Below are positions 43,282-51,807 of a DNA stretch of 64,000 nucleotides, one piece after another (position 1 is the stretch's first letter; every line of letters begins with the position of its first letter). Below the pieces are notes generated by a model. That model was not told the DNA's origin. It searched no databases and saw only the letters and a program-made list of their open reading frames with translations. The position numbers and the translations under genes are program-made. This DNA comes from UBA7985 sp002690455 (GTDB taxonomy: Bacteria > Pseudomonadota > Alphaproteobacteria > UBA7985). The stretch is taken from the NCBI GenBank assembly GCA_965662775.1, contig CBFIIW010000002.1:124001-188000 (forward strand), in the 5' to 3' direction.

Positions 43282-46215
43282 ATGGCACCGCTGGATCAGG
43301 CTGGCGAAGCAGCTTTTCAGGACGACCCCCTTTCCGCGCTGACAGGTGCCAACGCACCTTACATTGCCGAAATGTTTGCGCGCTATCACGAAAATCCGCA
43401 GTCCGTGGACGCAAACTGGCAGGCCTTCTTTGCTACCCTCAGTGACAGCGAAGCCGGACTTCTTGGTGACTTTAATGGCCCGAGCTGGCGTGCCCGTGAC
43501 ACGCGGATCGTTGGCACGAGCACCGAAGCCGATGCGCCGATATCCGCGGCAAGGGATAAGACCGACCCCGCCGGTGCCATGGCCGGTATTGATGCTGAGG
43601 CGGCCAAGCGGGCCACGCAGGATTCCGTTAGTGCACTGATGATGATCCGCGCCTATCGAATCCGTGGGCATCTGATTGCAGATCTCGACCCACTGGGGCT
43701 GAAAGAGCGCCTGACCCATGAGGAACTGGACCCCGTGACCTACGGTTTTGGCACGGATGACATGGACCGTGAGGTCTACATCAATAATGTCTTAGGGCTG
43801 GGTGAATACGCTACGGTGAAGCAGATCCTCGACCGCTGCCGCGCTACCTATTGCGGACGTATCGGCGTGGAGTTCATGCACATCACGGACCCGGTGCAAA
43901 AGGCTTGGGTCCAGGAGCGGATCGAGGCCATCGAGAACAAGACCGACTTCACCGAGATGGGCAAGAAGGCCATTCTCGAACGCCTGACCCATGCCGAGGG
44001 TTTTGAGAACTTCCTCGACAAGAAGTTCCCCGGAACCAAGCGCTTTGGTCTCGACGGCGGTGAGACCATGATCCCGGCGCTGGAGCAGATCCTAAAGCGT
44101 GGTTCGCAGTTGGGACTGAAGGAAGTTGTGTTGGGCATGGCCCATCGCGGTCGCCTTAACGTGCTCGCGAATTTCATGCAAAAGCCCTTCCGTGCGATCC
44201 TGAACGAATTCCTGGGCGGCTTTGCGTTTCCCGACGACATCAACGCATCCGGCGATGTGAAGTACCATCTGGGAACCTCAGCCGACCGAGAATTCGACGG
44301 TGAGATTGTGCACCTGTCGCTCAATCCCAATCCATCGCATTTGGAGGCTGTTAATCCAGTCGTCGTGGGTAAGGCACGGGCCAAGCAGGATCAGCTGGTC
44401 GACAAGGACCGGACTAAGGTAATGCCGATCCTGATCCACGGCGATGCAGCTTTTGCCGGACAGGGGCTGGTGCCCGAGGTGCTCGATCTAACCGGGCTGA
44501 AGGGCTACCGCACCGGTGGTGTAATCAACTTCATCATCAACAACCAGATCGGTTTCACCACCAACCCGGTGAATGCGCGGCCTGGGCCTTATTGCACCGA
44601 TATCGCCAAGGCGATCGAGGCGCCAATCTTCCACGTCAACGGCGATGACCCCGAAGCTGTGGTTCACGTTGCCCGGATTGCGACCGAATTCCGGCAGGAG
44701 TTCCAGCAGGACGTTGTGATCGACATGTTCTGCTACCGTCGCTTTGGTCACAACGAGGGTGACGAGCCGGCCTTTACCCAGCCGTTGATGTACAAGCAGA
44801 TTAAGGCTCAGCGTCCGACACGGGCGCTTTACGCCGACAAGCTGGCCGCTGAGGGACTGGTTCCGGCCGAAGATAGCCAGCAGATGGTCATCGATTTTCA
44901 AACCCTGATGACCGGTGAATTCGAAGCGGCGCAGTCCTACAAGCCCAACAGCGCAGATTGGCTGGGCGGGGCGTGGGACGGGTTAAAGCCCGCGGAGAAG
45001 GGACCGCGCCGGGGGAAGACTGGCCTGTCGGCTGAACAATACGATTCACTCGCCTCCGCCTTGCCGGGGATTCCGGACGGCTTCACCCCGAACAGCAAGG
45101 TTGTCCGCTTGATGGACAATAAACGTAAAATGTTTGAGACGGGCGAAGGCTTTGACTGGGCGACGGCGGAAGCGATGGCGTTTGGCTCACTGCTGATGGA
45201 GGGTGCGCCGATCCGGTTCTCCGGCCAGGACGTGCGTCGGGGAACCTTTACCCAGCGTCACGCTGTCCTGACCGATCAGGAAAGCGAGGCGACTCATACG
45301 CCGCTGTCTCATCTTTCCGAAGACCAAGCGCGGCTCGAAATCATCGACTCTCCACTGTCCGAGGCAGGCGTTCTCGGCTTCGAATATGGGTATTCGACTG
45401 CCGAGCCCCAGGCGCTGACCCTTTGGGAAGCGCAATTCGGGGATTTTTCCAATGGTGCGCAGATCATCATCGATCAGTTTATCTCGTCGGCCGAGGCGAA
45501 GTGGCTGCGGATGTCAGGGCTGGTGATGCTACTGCCACACGGTTACGAAGGGCAGGGGCCAGAGCACTCATCGGCACGGCTGGAGCGCTACCTGCAAATG
45601 TGTGGCGAAGACAACTGGCAGGTTGCGAACTGCACCACACCGGCGAACTACTTTCACGTTCTTCGCCGCCAGCTACGCCGGGATTTCCGGAAGCCGTTGG
45701 TGTTAATGACGCCGAAGTCACTGCTAAGGCACAAGCGCTGTGTTTCCGCCAAGGCCGACTTCATGAACGGTTCGACCTTCCACCGCGTGCTGCTCGAAAA
45801 CAGATCCTATGACAAACAGCTGCAAAAGGCAGCCAAGCGTGTCGTCCTGTGCTCAGGCAAGGTTTATTATGACTTGCTGGATGCGCGGGAAGCGCAGGGT
45901 CTGGACGACGTGCACCTGATGCGGATCGAGCAATTATATCCCTTCCCGAGCATTGCGCTGGGTGAGGAACTGGAAGCTTTCAAACACTGTGAGTTCGTCT
46001 GGTGTCAGGAAGAGCCCAAGAACATGGGGGCTTGGTCTCATGTCGATCCTTATCTCGAAGAGGTGCTTGAGCAGATCAACGCCCCGGCTGGGCGGGTAGG
46101 CTATGCTGGTCGTGCGGCCGCGGCTTCGCCGGCGACCGGTTCAGGTTCCCTCCACAAGAAACAACAGGCAGCCTTGGTTGAAGAGGCGCTGACCGGCGCG
46201 ATCAAGCGACGTTGA
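43282..46215 (+). CDS. sucA: 2-oxoglutarate dehydrogenase E1 component
   Basis: The 977-residue thiamine diphosphate enzyme decarboxylates 2-oxoglutarate and passes the succinyl group to SucB. It has the N-terminal E2-binding-type segment FARYHENPQSVDANWQAFF, MAHRGRLNVL, YHLGTSADREF, the ThDP/Mg region HGDAAFAGQG and INNQIGFTTNP, and the transketolase pyrimidine domain with LPHGYEGQGPEHSSARLER. It is of normal length. ATG 43282 is preferred because the family N-terminus begins there. sucB follows after 30 bases. Confidence 0.96.
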   Translation: MAPLDQAGEAAFQDDPLSALTGANAPYIAEMFARYHENPQSVDANWQAFFATLSDSEAGLLGDFNGPSWRARDTRIVGTSTEADAPISAARDKTDPAGAMAGIDAEAAKRATQDSVSALMMIRAYRIRGHLIADLDPLGLKERLTHEELDPVTYGFGTDDMDREVYINNVLGLGEYATVKQILDRCRATYCGRIGVEFMHITDPVQKAWVQERIEAIENKTDFTEMGKKAILERLTHAEGFENFLDKKFPGTKRFGLDGGETMIPALEQILKRGSQLGLKEVVLGMAHRGRLNVLANFMQKPFRAILNEFLGGFAFPDDINASGDVKYHLGTSADREFDGEIVHLSLNPNPSHLEAVNPVVVGKARAKQDQLVDKDRTKVMPILIHGDAAFAGQGLVPEVLDLTGLKGYRTGGVINFIINNQIGFTTNPVNARPGPYCTDIAKAIEAPIFHVNGDDPEAVVHVARIATEFRQEFQQDVVIDMFCYRRFGHNEGDEPAFTQPLMYKQIKAQRPTRALYADKLAAEGLVPAEDSQQMVIDFQTLMTGEFEAAQSYKPNSADWLGGAWDGLKPAEKGPRRGKTGLSAEQYDSLASALPGIPDGFTPNSKVVRLMDNKRKMFETGEGFDWATAEAMAFGSLLMEGAPIRFSGQDVRRGTFTQRHAVLTDQESEATHTPLSHLSEDQARLEIIDSPLSEAGVLGFEYGYSTAEPQALTLWEAQFGDFSNGAQIIIDQFISSAEAKWLRMSGLVMLLPHGYEGQGPEHSSARLERYLQMCGEDNWQVANCTTPANYFHVLRRQLRRDFRKPLVLMTPKSLLRHKRCVSAKADFMNGSTFHRVLLENRSYDKQLQKAAKRVVLCSGKVYYDLLDAREAQGLDDVHLMRIEQLYPFPSIALGEELEAFKHCEFVWCQEEPKNMGAWSHVDPYLEEVLEQINAPAGRVGYAGRAAAASPATGSGSLHKKQQAALVEEALTGAIKRR

Positions 46216-46245
46216 TCGCAGTCCCGAATAGAAGGAACACAGCGC

Positions 46246-47427
46246 ATGGCTATAGAAATTGTTGTCCCGGTTCTGGGCGAATCCGTGACCGAAGCAACGG
46301 TAGCTCGGTGGCTGAAACAGCCCGGTGAGGCAGTAGCCGTCGACGATCCGCTGGTGGAATTAGAGACAGATAAGGTCACACTTGAAGTCCCTGCGCCCGC
46401 AAACGGAACTGTTGCTGCGATAACGGCTGAGGCCGGTGCAACGGTTGAGGTCGGGGCTGTTCTGGGAATGATGGAAGCCGGTGATGCGCCTGCAACGACC
46501 GCACCGGCAGCCAAAGCATCAACACCTGCACCAGCACCTGCACCAGCACCAGCACCAGCATCAGCACCAGCGGTGAAGGCATCCCGTCTAATGCCTGAGG
46601 ATGCGCTCAAAGCCGCTGCAGAAGGCATTTGGCCAGAAGGCCATGCCAGCAGTGGCGGCGCTGCTGGCAAGCTCGCCCCTGCGTCAGCTAATATCTCGTC
46701 TGAACTGCTGCCCCCACGCCAGCCCGGCGGTCCCGAAGAAATTGTGCCTATGTCACGGCTGCGCCAGACCATCGCCCGACGGCTGAAGGAAGCGCAGAAC
46801 ACAGCGGCGATGCTCACGACTTTCAATGATGTAGATATGTCTGCGGTCATGGCTCTGCGAAAGAGCCATCAAGACGCTTTCGTCAAGAAATACGGCATCA
46901 AGCTTGGCTTCATGTCCTTCTTTGCCAAGGCCTGTATCGCGGCACTGCAGGAACTGCCTGCCGTAAACGCGGAAATCTATGGCAACGACCTGATCTATAA
47001 GAATTACTACAACATCGGCGTTGCGGTCGGCACCGAGAATGGGTTGGTGGTACCAGTCATCCGCGATGCAGATCGCATGGGCTTTGCCCAGATAGAATCC
47101 AACATCGCTGACTTTGGTCAGCGTGCACGCGATGGCAAGCTGTCTATGGCGGAAATGTCCGGGGGCACCTTCACCATCTCCAACGGTGGAATCTATGGCT
47201 CCATGTTGTCGACACCGATCCTAAACCAGCCGCAGAGCGCAATTCTTGGCATGCATCGGATCGAGGATCGCCCGGTTGCAGTCAACGGTGAGGTTGTGAT
47301 CCGGCCCATGATGTATCTGGCGCTGTCCTACGACCACCGCATCATCGATGGGCGCGAGGCGGTGACTTTCTTGGTGAAGGTCAAGAAGAATATCGAAGAC
47401 CCCAGCCGGATGCTGTTCGAGGTCTGA
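46246..47427 (+). CDS. sucB: 2-oxoglutarate dehydrogenase E2 (dihydrolipoyl succinyltransferase)
   Basis: The 393-residue E2 has a lipoyl domain (1-78) with lipoyl-Lys43 in ELETDKVTLEVP and an Ala/Pro linker (84-110) encoded by a CAGCAC-type microsatellite. The catalytic domain (about 165-393) has active-site His364 and Asp368 in SYDHRIIDG. The E3-binding domain between them (about 112-150) is poorly conserved: MPEDALKAAAEG stands where members have P..R..A.E, and the GTGxxGR turn reads SSGGAAGK. Usually lpd follows sucB; here the next gene is metZ on the other strand. Confidence 0.94.
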   Translation: MAIEIVVPVLGESVTEATVARWLKQPGEAVAVDDPLVELETDKVTLEVPAPANGTVAAITAEAGATVEVGAVLGMMEAGDAPATTAPAAKASTPAPAPAPAPAPASAPAVKASRLMPEDALKAAAEGIWPEGHASSGGAAGKLAPASANISSELLPPRQPGGPEEIVPMSRLRQTIARRLKEAQNTAAMLTTFNDVDMSAVMALRKSHQDAFVKKYGIKLGFMSFFAKACIAALQELPAVNAEIYGNDLIYKNYYNIGVAVGTENGLVVPVIRDADRMGFAQIESNIADFGQRARDGKLSMAEMSGGTFTISNGGIYGSMLSTPILNQPQSAILGMHRIEDRPVAVNGEVVIRPMMYLALSYDHRIIDGREAVTFLVKVKKNIEDPSRMLFEV

Positions 47428-47433
47428 CCGGCC

Positions 47434-48639
47434 TCAGCCTTCGCCTTGCGCGCAATTGAGCGCCTGATCAAGGTCGGTCATCAGGTCTTCATCCAGTTCC
47501 AGGCCAACACTCAGCCGAACAAGGCTGTTGGTGATGCCCACGGACCAGCGCTGCTCATCGCTCAGCACCCGGTGGGTTGTGGTTGCTGGGTGGGTCACCA
47601 TCGACTTGCTATCACCCAGGTTGTTGGAGATCCGGATCAACCCAAGTGCGTTCAACGCGCGGAAGGCCGCGTTTTGCCCGCCCCTGACCTGGAATGAGAC
47701 GAGAGTTCCGCCGTTTATCATTTGTCGACGGGCGATGGCGTGCTGACTGTGGCTGGCTAGTCCAGGATAGGACACGTGCTCAACTGCAGGGTGCTCGGTA
47801 AGGAAAGCAGCGACATTGGCTGCACTACGCGCCATCTGCGTCACCCTGATGTCCAGCGTTTCCAGCGACTTGGCCAGCGTCCACGCGTTGAACGGACTCA
47901 GGCTCGGCCCGGTGTGGCGAATGTAGAATTGCAGGTGTTGCTGGTAAAAGGCTTCAGAACAGCAGATGGCACCGCCTAAACACCGCCCTTGTCCATCGAT
48001 GTGTTTGGTAGCCGAATAGGTGACAACATCCGCCCCCAGTGGTGCTGCACGCTGCACGGCAGGCGAGGCAAAGGCGTTGTCAACAACGAAGCAGATCCCG
48101 GCTGAGCGTGCAATTTCGCCAACTGCCCCAATATCGACTAACTCCAGCATCGGATTAGACGGTGTTTCACAGAAGAACACCCGGGTTTGAGGTTGGATCG
48201 CCGCCGACCACGCTGACAACTCGGCGCCGTCAATCAAGGTATAAGTGATGCCATAGCGGGGCAGCAGGTTGGTGATGACTTGCAGGCACGAACCGAACAG
48301 TGCCCTTGAGGCTACGATGTGGTCGCCCGCACGCAATTGGCTGGCCAGGGCCGCATACATGGCCGCCATTCCACTGGAAAGGGCTGCACAGCGCTCTGTA
48401 CCCTCAATCGCCGCCAGACGGCGTTCAAACAGGCTGACAGTCGGATTGCCGTAGCGGGAGTAGATGTAGCCCTCGTCTTCGCCGCTGAAGCGATCAGCGG
48501 CCTGTTCGGCGCTGTCGTAGACATAGCCGGAGGTTAGGTAGAGGGCTTCGGTGGTTTCCCCGAAGTCGGATCGGTCGAGACCGTCGTGGACCAGCTGTGT
48601 CTGGACGGACCAGGGTGACGGGGCAGGGTGTTCAAGCAT
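47434..48639 (-). CDS. metZ: O-succinylhomoserine sulfhydrylase (Cys/Met metabolism PLP enzyme)
   Basis: The enzyme has about 401 residues. It is a fold-type I PLP enzyme of the gamma-family, forming homocysteine from O-succinylhomoserine and sulfide. It has ETTEALYLTSGYVYDSAEQA at the start, SRYGNPTV, the PLP-contact SSGMAAMYA, VVDNAFASPAVQ and Lys in TYSATKHIDGQGR. The ETxEAL(Y/F)LTSGY start is characteristic of MetZ, but cystathionine gamma-synthase or lyase activity is not excluded. ATG 48639 gives the family N-terminus; a longer start has no support. It is divergent from an Lrp regulator and convergent with sucB. Confidence 0.87.
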   Translation of the reverse strand: MLEHPAPSPWSVQTQLVHDGLDRSDFGETTEALYLTSGYVYDSAEQAADRFSGEDEGYIYSRYGNPTVSLFERRLAAIEGTERCAALSSGMAAMYAALASQLRAGDHIVASRALFGSCLQVITNLLPRYGITYTLIDGAELSAWSAAIQPQTRVFFCETPSNPMLELVDIGAVGEIARSAGICFVVDNAFASPAVQRAAPLGADVVTYSATKHIDGQGRCLGGAICCSEAFYQQHLQFYIRHTGPSLSPFNAWTLAKSLETLDIRVTQMARSAANVAAFLTEHPAVEHVSYPGLASHSQHAIARRQMINGGTLVSFQVRGGQNAAFRALNALGLIRISNNLGDSKSMVTHPATTTHRVLSDEQRWSVGITNSLVRLSVGLELDEDLMTDLDQALNCAQGEG

Positions 48640-48651
48640 GGGTGGAATGTC

Positions 48652-48681
48652 CGAAATCGCTTGGCTTACGTTGGGATTTCG
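48652..48681. promoter_or_regulatory. Inverted repeat in the metZ-Lrp divergent region
   Basis: CGAAATC at 48652-48658 and GATTTCG at 48675-48681 form a perfect 7-bp inverted repeat with a 16-base spacer, 13 bases before the metZ start. It may be an operator for the adjacent Lrp-family regulator or an RNA hairpin. The region between is AT-rich, as promoters are. Confidence 0.4.
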
Positions 48682-48798
48682 ATAATTTAGATATGCTGCG
48701 TTAATTTCCCACAAAAAAGTGAAAATCCGAATAAAGTTCTTTGTTTGCGTGTAAAAGATGAATTATTTTTTTCAAAATACCAAATAGAAGGAAATCAT

Positions 48799-49254
48799 AT
48801 GCAGTTAGACGAAACTGACCAGAAAATCCTCCGACTGATCCAGGTTGATGCGACCCTACCGCTGGAAGAAATTGCACGGCAGATCGGTTCGACCAAGTCA
48901 CCCGTTTGGAACCGGATCAAGAAGCTGAAGGCCGCTGGCGTAATCGAACGTGAAGTCGCGATCCTGAATGCCGACAAGATTGGGCTGAAGGAAACCTTTT
49001 TCATCGCCATTCGTACCGACCAGCACACCAGCGACTGGCTGGGGCGGTTTACGGAAATCGTCAACGAGATGCCCGAGATTCTCGAATGTCATCGGCTGAC
49101 GGGCGAGGTTGATTACATCATGAAAATCAGGGTAGCCAGCACGCGGGATTTCGATCTTTTCTACAAGCGGTTCATTGGCCGGATAAACCTCTTTAACGTG
49201 ACCTCTAGCTTGTCGATGGAGGTGATCAAGGAGACGACGGCGATCAAGGTTTGA
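48799..49254 (+). CDS. Lrp/AsnC-family transcriptional regulator
   Basis: The 151-residue regulator has an N-terminal helix-turn-helix (LDETDQKILRLIQVDATLPLEEIARQIG, quoted by its ends LDETDQK and EEIARQIG; recognition helix in STKSPVWNRIKKL). A RAM ligand-binding domain follows (residues 70-145; TGEVDYIMKIRVAS). ATG 48799 follows AAGGA. The divergent orientation to metZ suggests that it controls methionine synthesis and itself in response to an amino acid; this is inference. Confidence 0.88.
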   Translation: MQLDETDQKILRLIQVDATLPLEEIARQIGSTKSPVWNRIKKLKAAGVIEREVAILNADKIGLKETFFIAIRTDQHTSDWLGRFTEIVNEMPEILECHRLTGEVDYIMKIRVASTRDFDLFYKRFIGRINLFNVTSSLSMEVIKETTAIKV

Positions 49255-49282
49255 GAGCCCTCAGGCTTCGCCCGCCTGCGGC

Positions 49283-50785
49283 TCAACTGCCAGAGAGCGG
49301 GTTGAAGAAGACAAAGGTTACGATCACGAACAGCGGCATGAGAATCCCGCACGACCAGAGCATATAGCCGAAGAACGAGGGCATCTTGACCCCTCGGTCC
49401 TCTGCGATTGAGCGCACCATAAAGTTTGGCGCATTACCGATATAGGTAACGGCGCCCATGAACACAGCGCCCGCAGAAATCGCCAGCAGCGTTCCGGAAA
49501 GTTCACCCATCAGCTGTTCGGGATCTCCCCCGGCTGAATTAAAGAACACTAAATAGGTCGGCGCATTGTCGAGGAAGCTGGAGAGAATCCCTGTCGCCCA
49601 GAAATACGCGGCGTTCAGCGGGGTTCCATCGGCTCGGGTTACCCCGTCGATCACCCAGCCCAGCGCGCCCGCAGAGCCCGCGCGCAGGATGGCCAGCGCC
49701 GGGATGATGGTCATGAAAATACCGGCGAACAACGTCGCGACTTCGATGATTGGAAACCAGGTGAAGCCGTTGAGCTTGCGGCTTTCATTCGCCGTCAGAA
49801 CTAAGGACAGTCCTGCCAGCCCGAGCAGTCCGAGATCTCGCACAAGATTCGCAACCTTGATGTCGACACCGTAGACCATGAAGTAGGCTTCGGTCCCAAG
49901 CGGTGCCGGAAGATCAGCTGCAAACCCCGAATACAGCACGAACAACACGACACCAGCGAGTAGCAGCAGGTTCACACTTCCCTCCAGCCCTAGGCGCTCA
50001 CCCTCCTTGCCGGTTTCAATGTTGTTCATGGGCAGGGTCTCGCCCTCACGGCGGCTCAGTACGGTGTCAACGATGTAGTAGAGCACCAGAAGCAGCACGG
50101 ACAGCATGAGCATGGGTAAGAACATCGCCTTCGTCGGCCAGAAAAAGCTTACGCCTTTGAGGAAGCCCAGGAACAGAGGCGGGTCGCCCAGCGGCGTCAG
50201 AGAGCCGCCAATGTTGGCGACCAGGAAAATAAAGAACACGACGGTGTGGACGCGGTGCTTGCGGTGGTCGTTGGCGCGACACAGCGGGCGGATCAGCAGC
50301 ATAGCCGCACCCGTGGTGCCCATCAACGAGGCCAGCACCGTGCCGATGGCCAGAATGCCTGTGTTGAGCGCTGGGGTGCCAACCAGCGAGCCCTTGATCC
50401 GTACACCGCCGGAAATGGTGAACAGGGCGAACAGTAGGATGATGAACGGCAAGTATTCGTGCGCTACCGTTTCCCAAGCGAGAAAAGATGTTGTCCCCCA
50501 GCCGTAAACGACCATGCAGGGCAGCAGGAAGACGATGGCCCAGCCAAATGAGATCTTACCGAAGTGATGATGCCAGATGCGCGGCAGAAATAGCGGCATC
50601 AGGGCGATCGAAAGCAGGATGCCTACAAAGGGCAGCACCCAAAGAAGATTCAGTTCGGCACCGGGCAGGGACTTGCCCTCGCCCCCGCCAGCGCCATAGG
50701 CCAAGCCGGCGGAACCGAGCCCGGTGGTCAGCAGTGCGAGAAGCAGAGCGAGAGACGGGCGACGAAGACTGAAGGCGCGGGGCAT
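49283..50785 (-). CDS. Sodium:proton antiporter / CitMHS-like membrane transporter
   Basis: The 500-residue integral membrane protein has a signal-like first segment and about 12 further hydrophobic spans. PFVGILLSIALMPLFLP, FLVANIGGSLTPLGDPPLFLG and a second half-repeat with FLDNAPTYLVFFN and AVTYIGNAPNFMV are the family's paired re-entrant motifs, typical of the ion transporter superfamily (NhaD, ArsB, CitMHS). It is often annotated as a sodium:proton antiporter; citrate or another dicarboxylate is an alternative. ATG 50785 follows AGGAAA and removes an implausible N-terminal tail. Confidence 0.85.
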   Translation of the reverse strand: MPRAFSLRRPSLALLLALLTTGLGSAGLAYGAGGGEGKSLPGAELNLLWVLPFVGILLSIALMPLFLPRIWHHHFGKISFGWAIVFLLPCMVVYGWGTTSFLAWETVAHEYLPFIILLFALFTISGGVRIKGSLVGTPALNTGILAIGTVLASLMGTTGAAMLLIRPLCRANDHRKHRVHTVVFFIFLVANIGGSLTPLGDPPLFLGFLKGVSFFWPTKAMFLPMLMLSVLLLVLYYIVDTVLSRREGETLPMNNIETGKEGERLGLEGSVNLLLLAGVVLFVLYSGFAADLPAPLGTEAYFMVYGVDIKVANLVRDLGLLGLAGLSLVLTANESRKLNGFTWFPIIEVATLFAGIFMTIIPALAILRAGSAGALGWVIDGVTRADGTPLNAAYFWATGILSSFLDNAPTYLVFFNSAGGDPEQLMGELSGTLLAISAGAVFMGAVTYIGNAPNFMVRSIAEDRGVKMPSFFGYMLWSCGILMPLFVIVTFVFFNPLSGS

Positions 50786-50834
50786 GAGGTTTCCTGAATT
50801 CTTGAATGCTACGGGTTCGGCGTGCGTCTTTGAC

Positions 50835-51593
50835 CTAGGACGAGCTAGGCAGGGATGCAACCGCCAGCCACTGGCCTTTGTCATGCACTTCCACGCCGGA
50901 AAAGCGGTTTTTGTAGTCCATGGTGGCTGATCCTTCGATCCAGTAGCCAAGGTAGAGCTTCGAGAGCCCTAAATCGGCGAGATGGCAAACCGCATCAAGG
51001 ATGCAGAAGGTGCCCAGCGAGCGGCGCGTTTCATCAGTATCGAAGAACGAGTAGACGGCTGAAAATCCGTCGGACATGGCATCAAACAGCATGCAGGCGC
51101 GTAAATAGCCACCGGCGTCGCGCCATTCGAGCAAGCCGCTGTCAACAGTCGATTGTTCGATCATCATGCGCAGGTCGTCTGGGGTCATGAGCGCCATTTC
51201 TGAATCGCCGTGCCGCTGGCGTATGTAACGGTCGAATAGTGCCCAATGCTCGCTGCTGCACCGTGCCGCCTGAACGCTGCGGCTGAGGTCCGCATTGCGG
51301 CGCAGAATTTTTCGTTGCGTGCGCGATGGGTGGTGGCGCGCCACGTCGATGCGTGCAGACTTGCAGGCGTTACATGACGGGCAGGCTGGACGGTAAGCGA
51401 TTTCGTGACTGCGGCGGAAGCCCGACCAACTCAGTTGGTCAAAGGCGTCGTCATCACCGTAATCCAATGCGGTAATCAGTTTGCGCTCGGTGCGATGGGG
51501 TAGGTAAGGACAGGGCGCGGGCGCTGTCATATAGAATACACGCTCGACCCTTGACCAATCAATGCGAAGGAAGCTCTGGTTGGCAGACGACAT
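50835..51593 (-). CDS. bpt: Aspartate/glutamate leucyltransferase or arginyltransferase (Bpt/Ate type)
   Basis: The 252-residue enzyme attaches a destabilising amino acid to protein N-termini. FYMTAPAPCPYLPHRTERKL, ACPSCNACKSARI, and the C-terminal LYLGYWIEGSATMDYKNRF are diagnostic of the bacterial R-transferase family. Conserved cysteines are present. ClpS and ClpA, which degrade such substrates, are encoded 18 kb upstream. It lies 49 bases upstream of the antiporter gene, perhaps in the same transcript. Confidence 0.92.
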   Translation of the reverse strand: MSSANQSFLRIDWSRVERVFYMTAPAPCPYLPHRTERKLITALDYGDDDAFDQLSWSGFRRSHEIAYRPACPSCNACKSARIDVARHHPSRTQRKILRRNADLSRSVQAARCSSEHWALFDRYIRQRHGDSEMALMTPDDLRMMIEQSTVDSGLLEWRDAGGYLRACMLFDAMSDGFSAVYSFFDTDETRRSLGTFCILDAVCHLADLGLSKLYLGYWIEGSATMDYKNRFSGVEVHDKGQWLAVASLPSSS

Positions 51594-51807
51594 AGCAACA
51601 AAGAGTGGCGGCTCTGTCCTTCGGCGTCAAGGTACAGGATCGCGCAGCGTTAACCCGGCTGTTCAAACGGAAATGGGCCAGACAGGGCGCGCGCGTGAAC
51701 GATAAAGCCCATTCGTCGTGGTGCGGGGTTCAATTGCCAAGCCGGACAAGGGTCTTTAGAACACTACCATAAACATTAGAAATCATTCTGGGAGGACGTC
51801 CGTCGTC

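Noticed and set aside
46510..46580. CRISPR-like or minisatellite repeat in sucB
   Set aside because: It is the codon repeat of the Ala/Pro linker of the E2 enzyme, a known feature of the family.
48640..48798. SAM-II riboswitch before metZ
   Set aside because: Methionine genes in alphaproteobacteria often have one, but I could not match the conserved SAM-II core here; only a simple inverted repeat is present.
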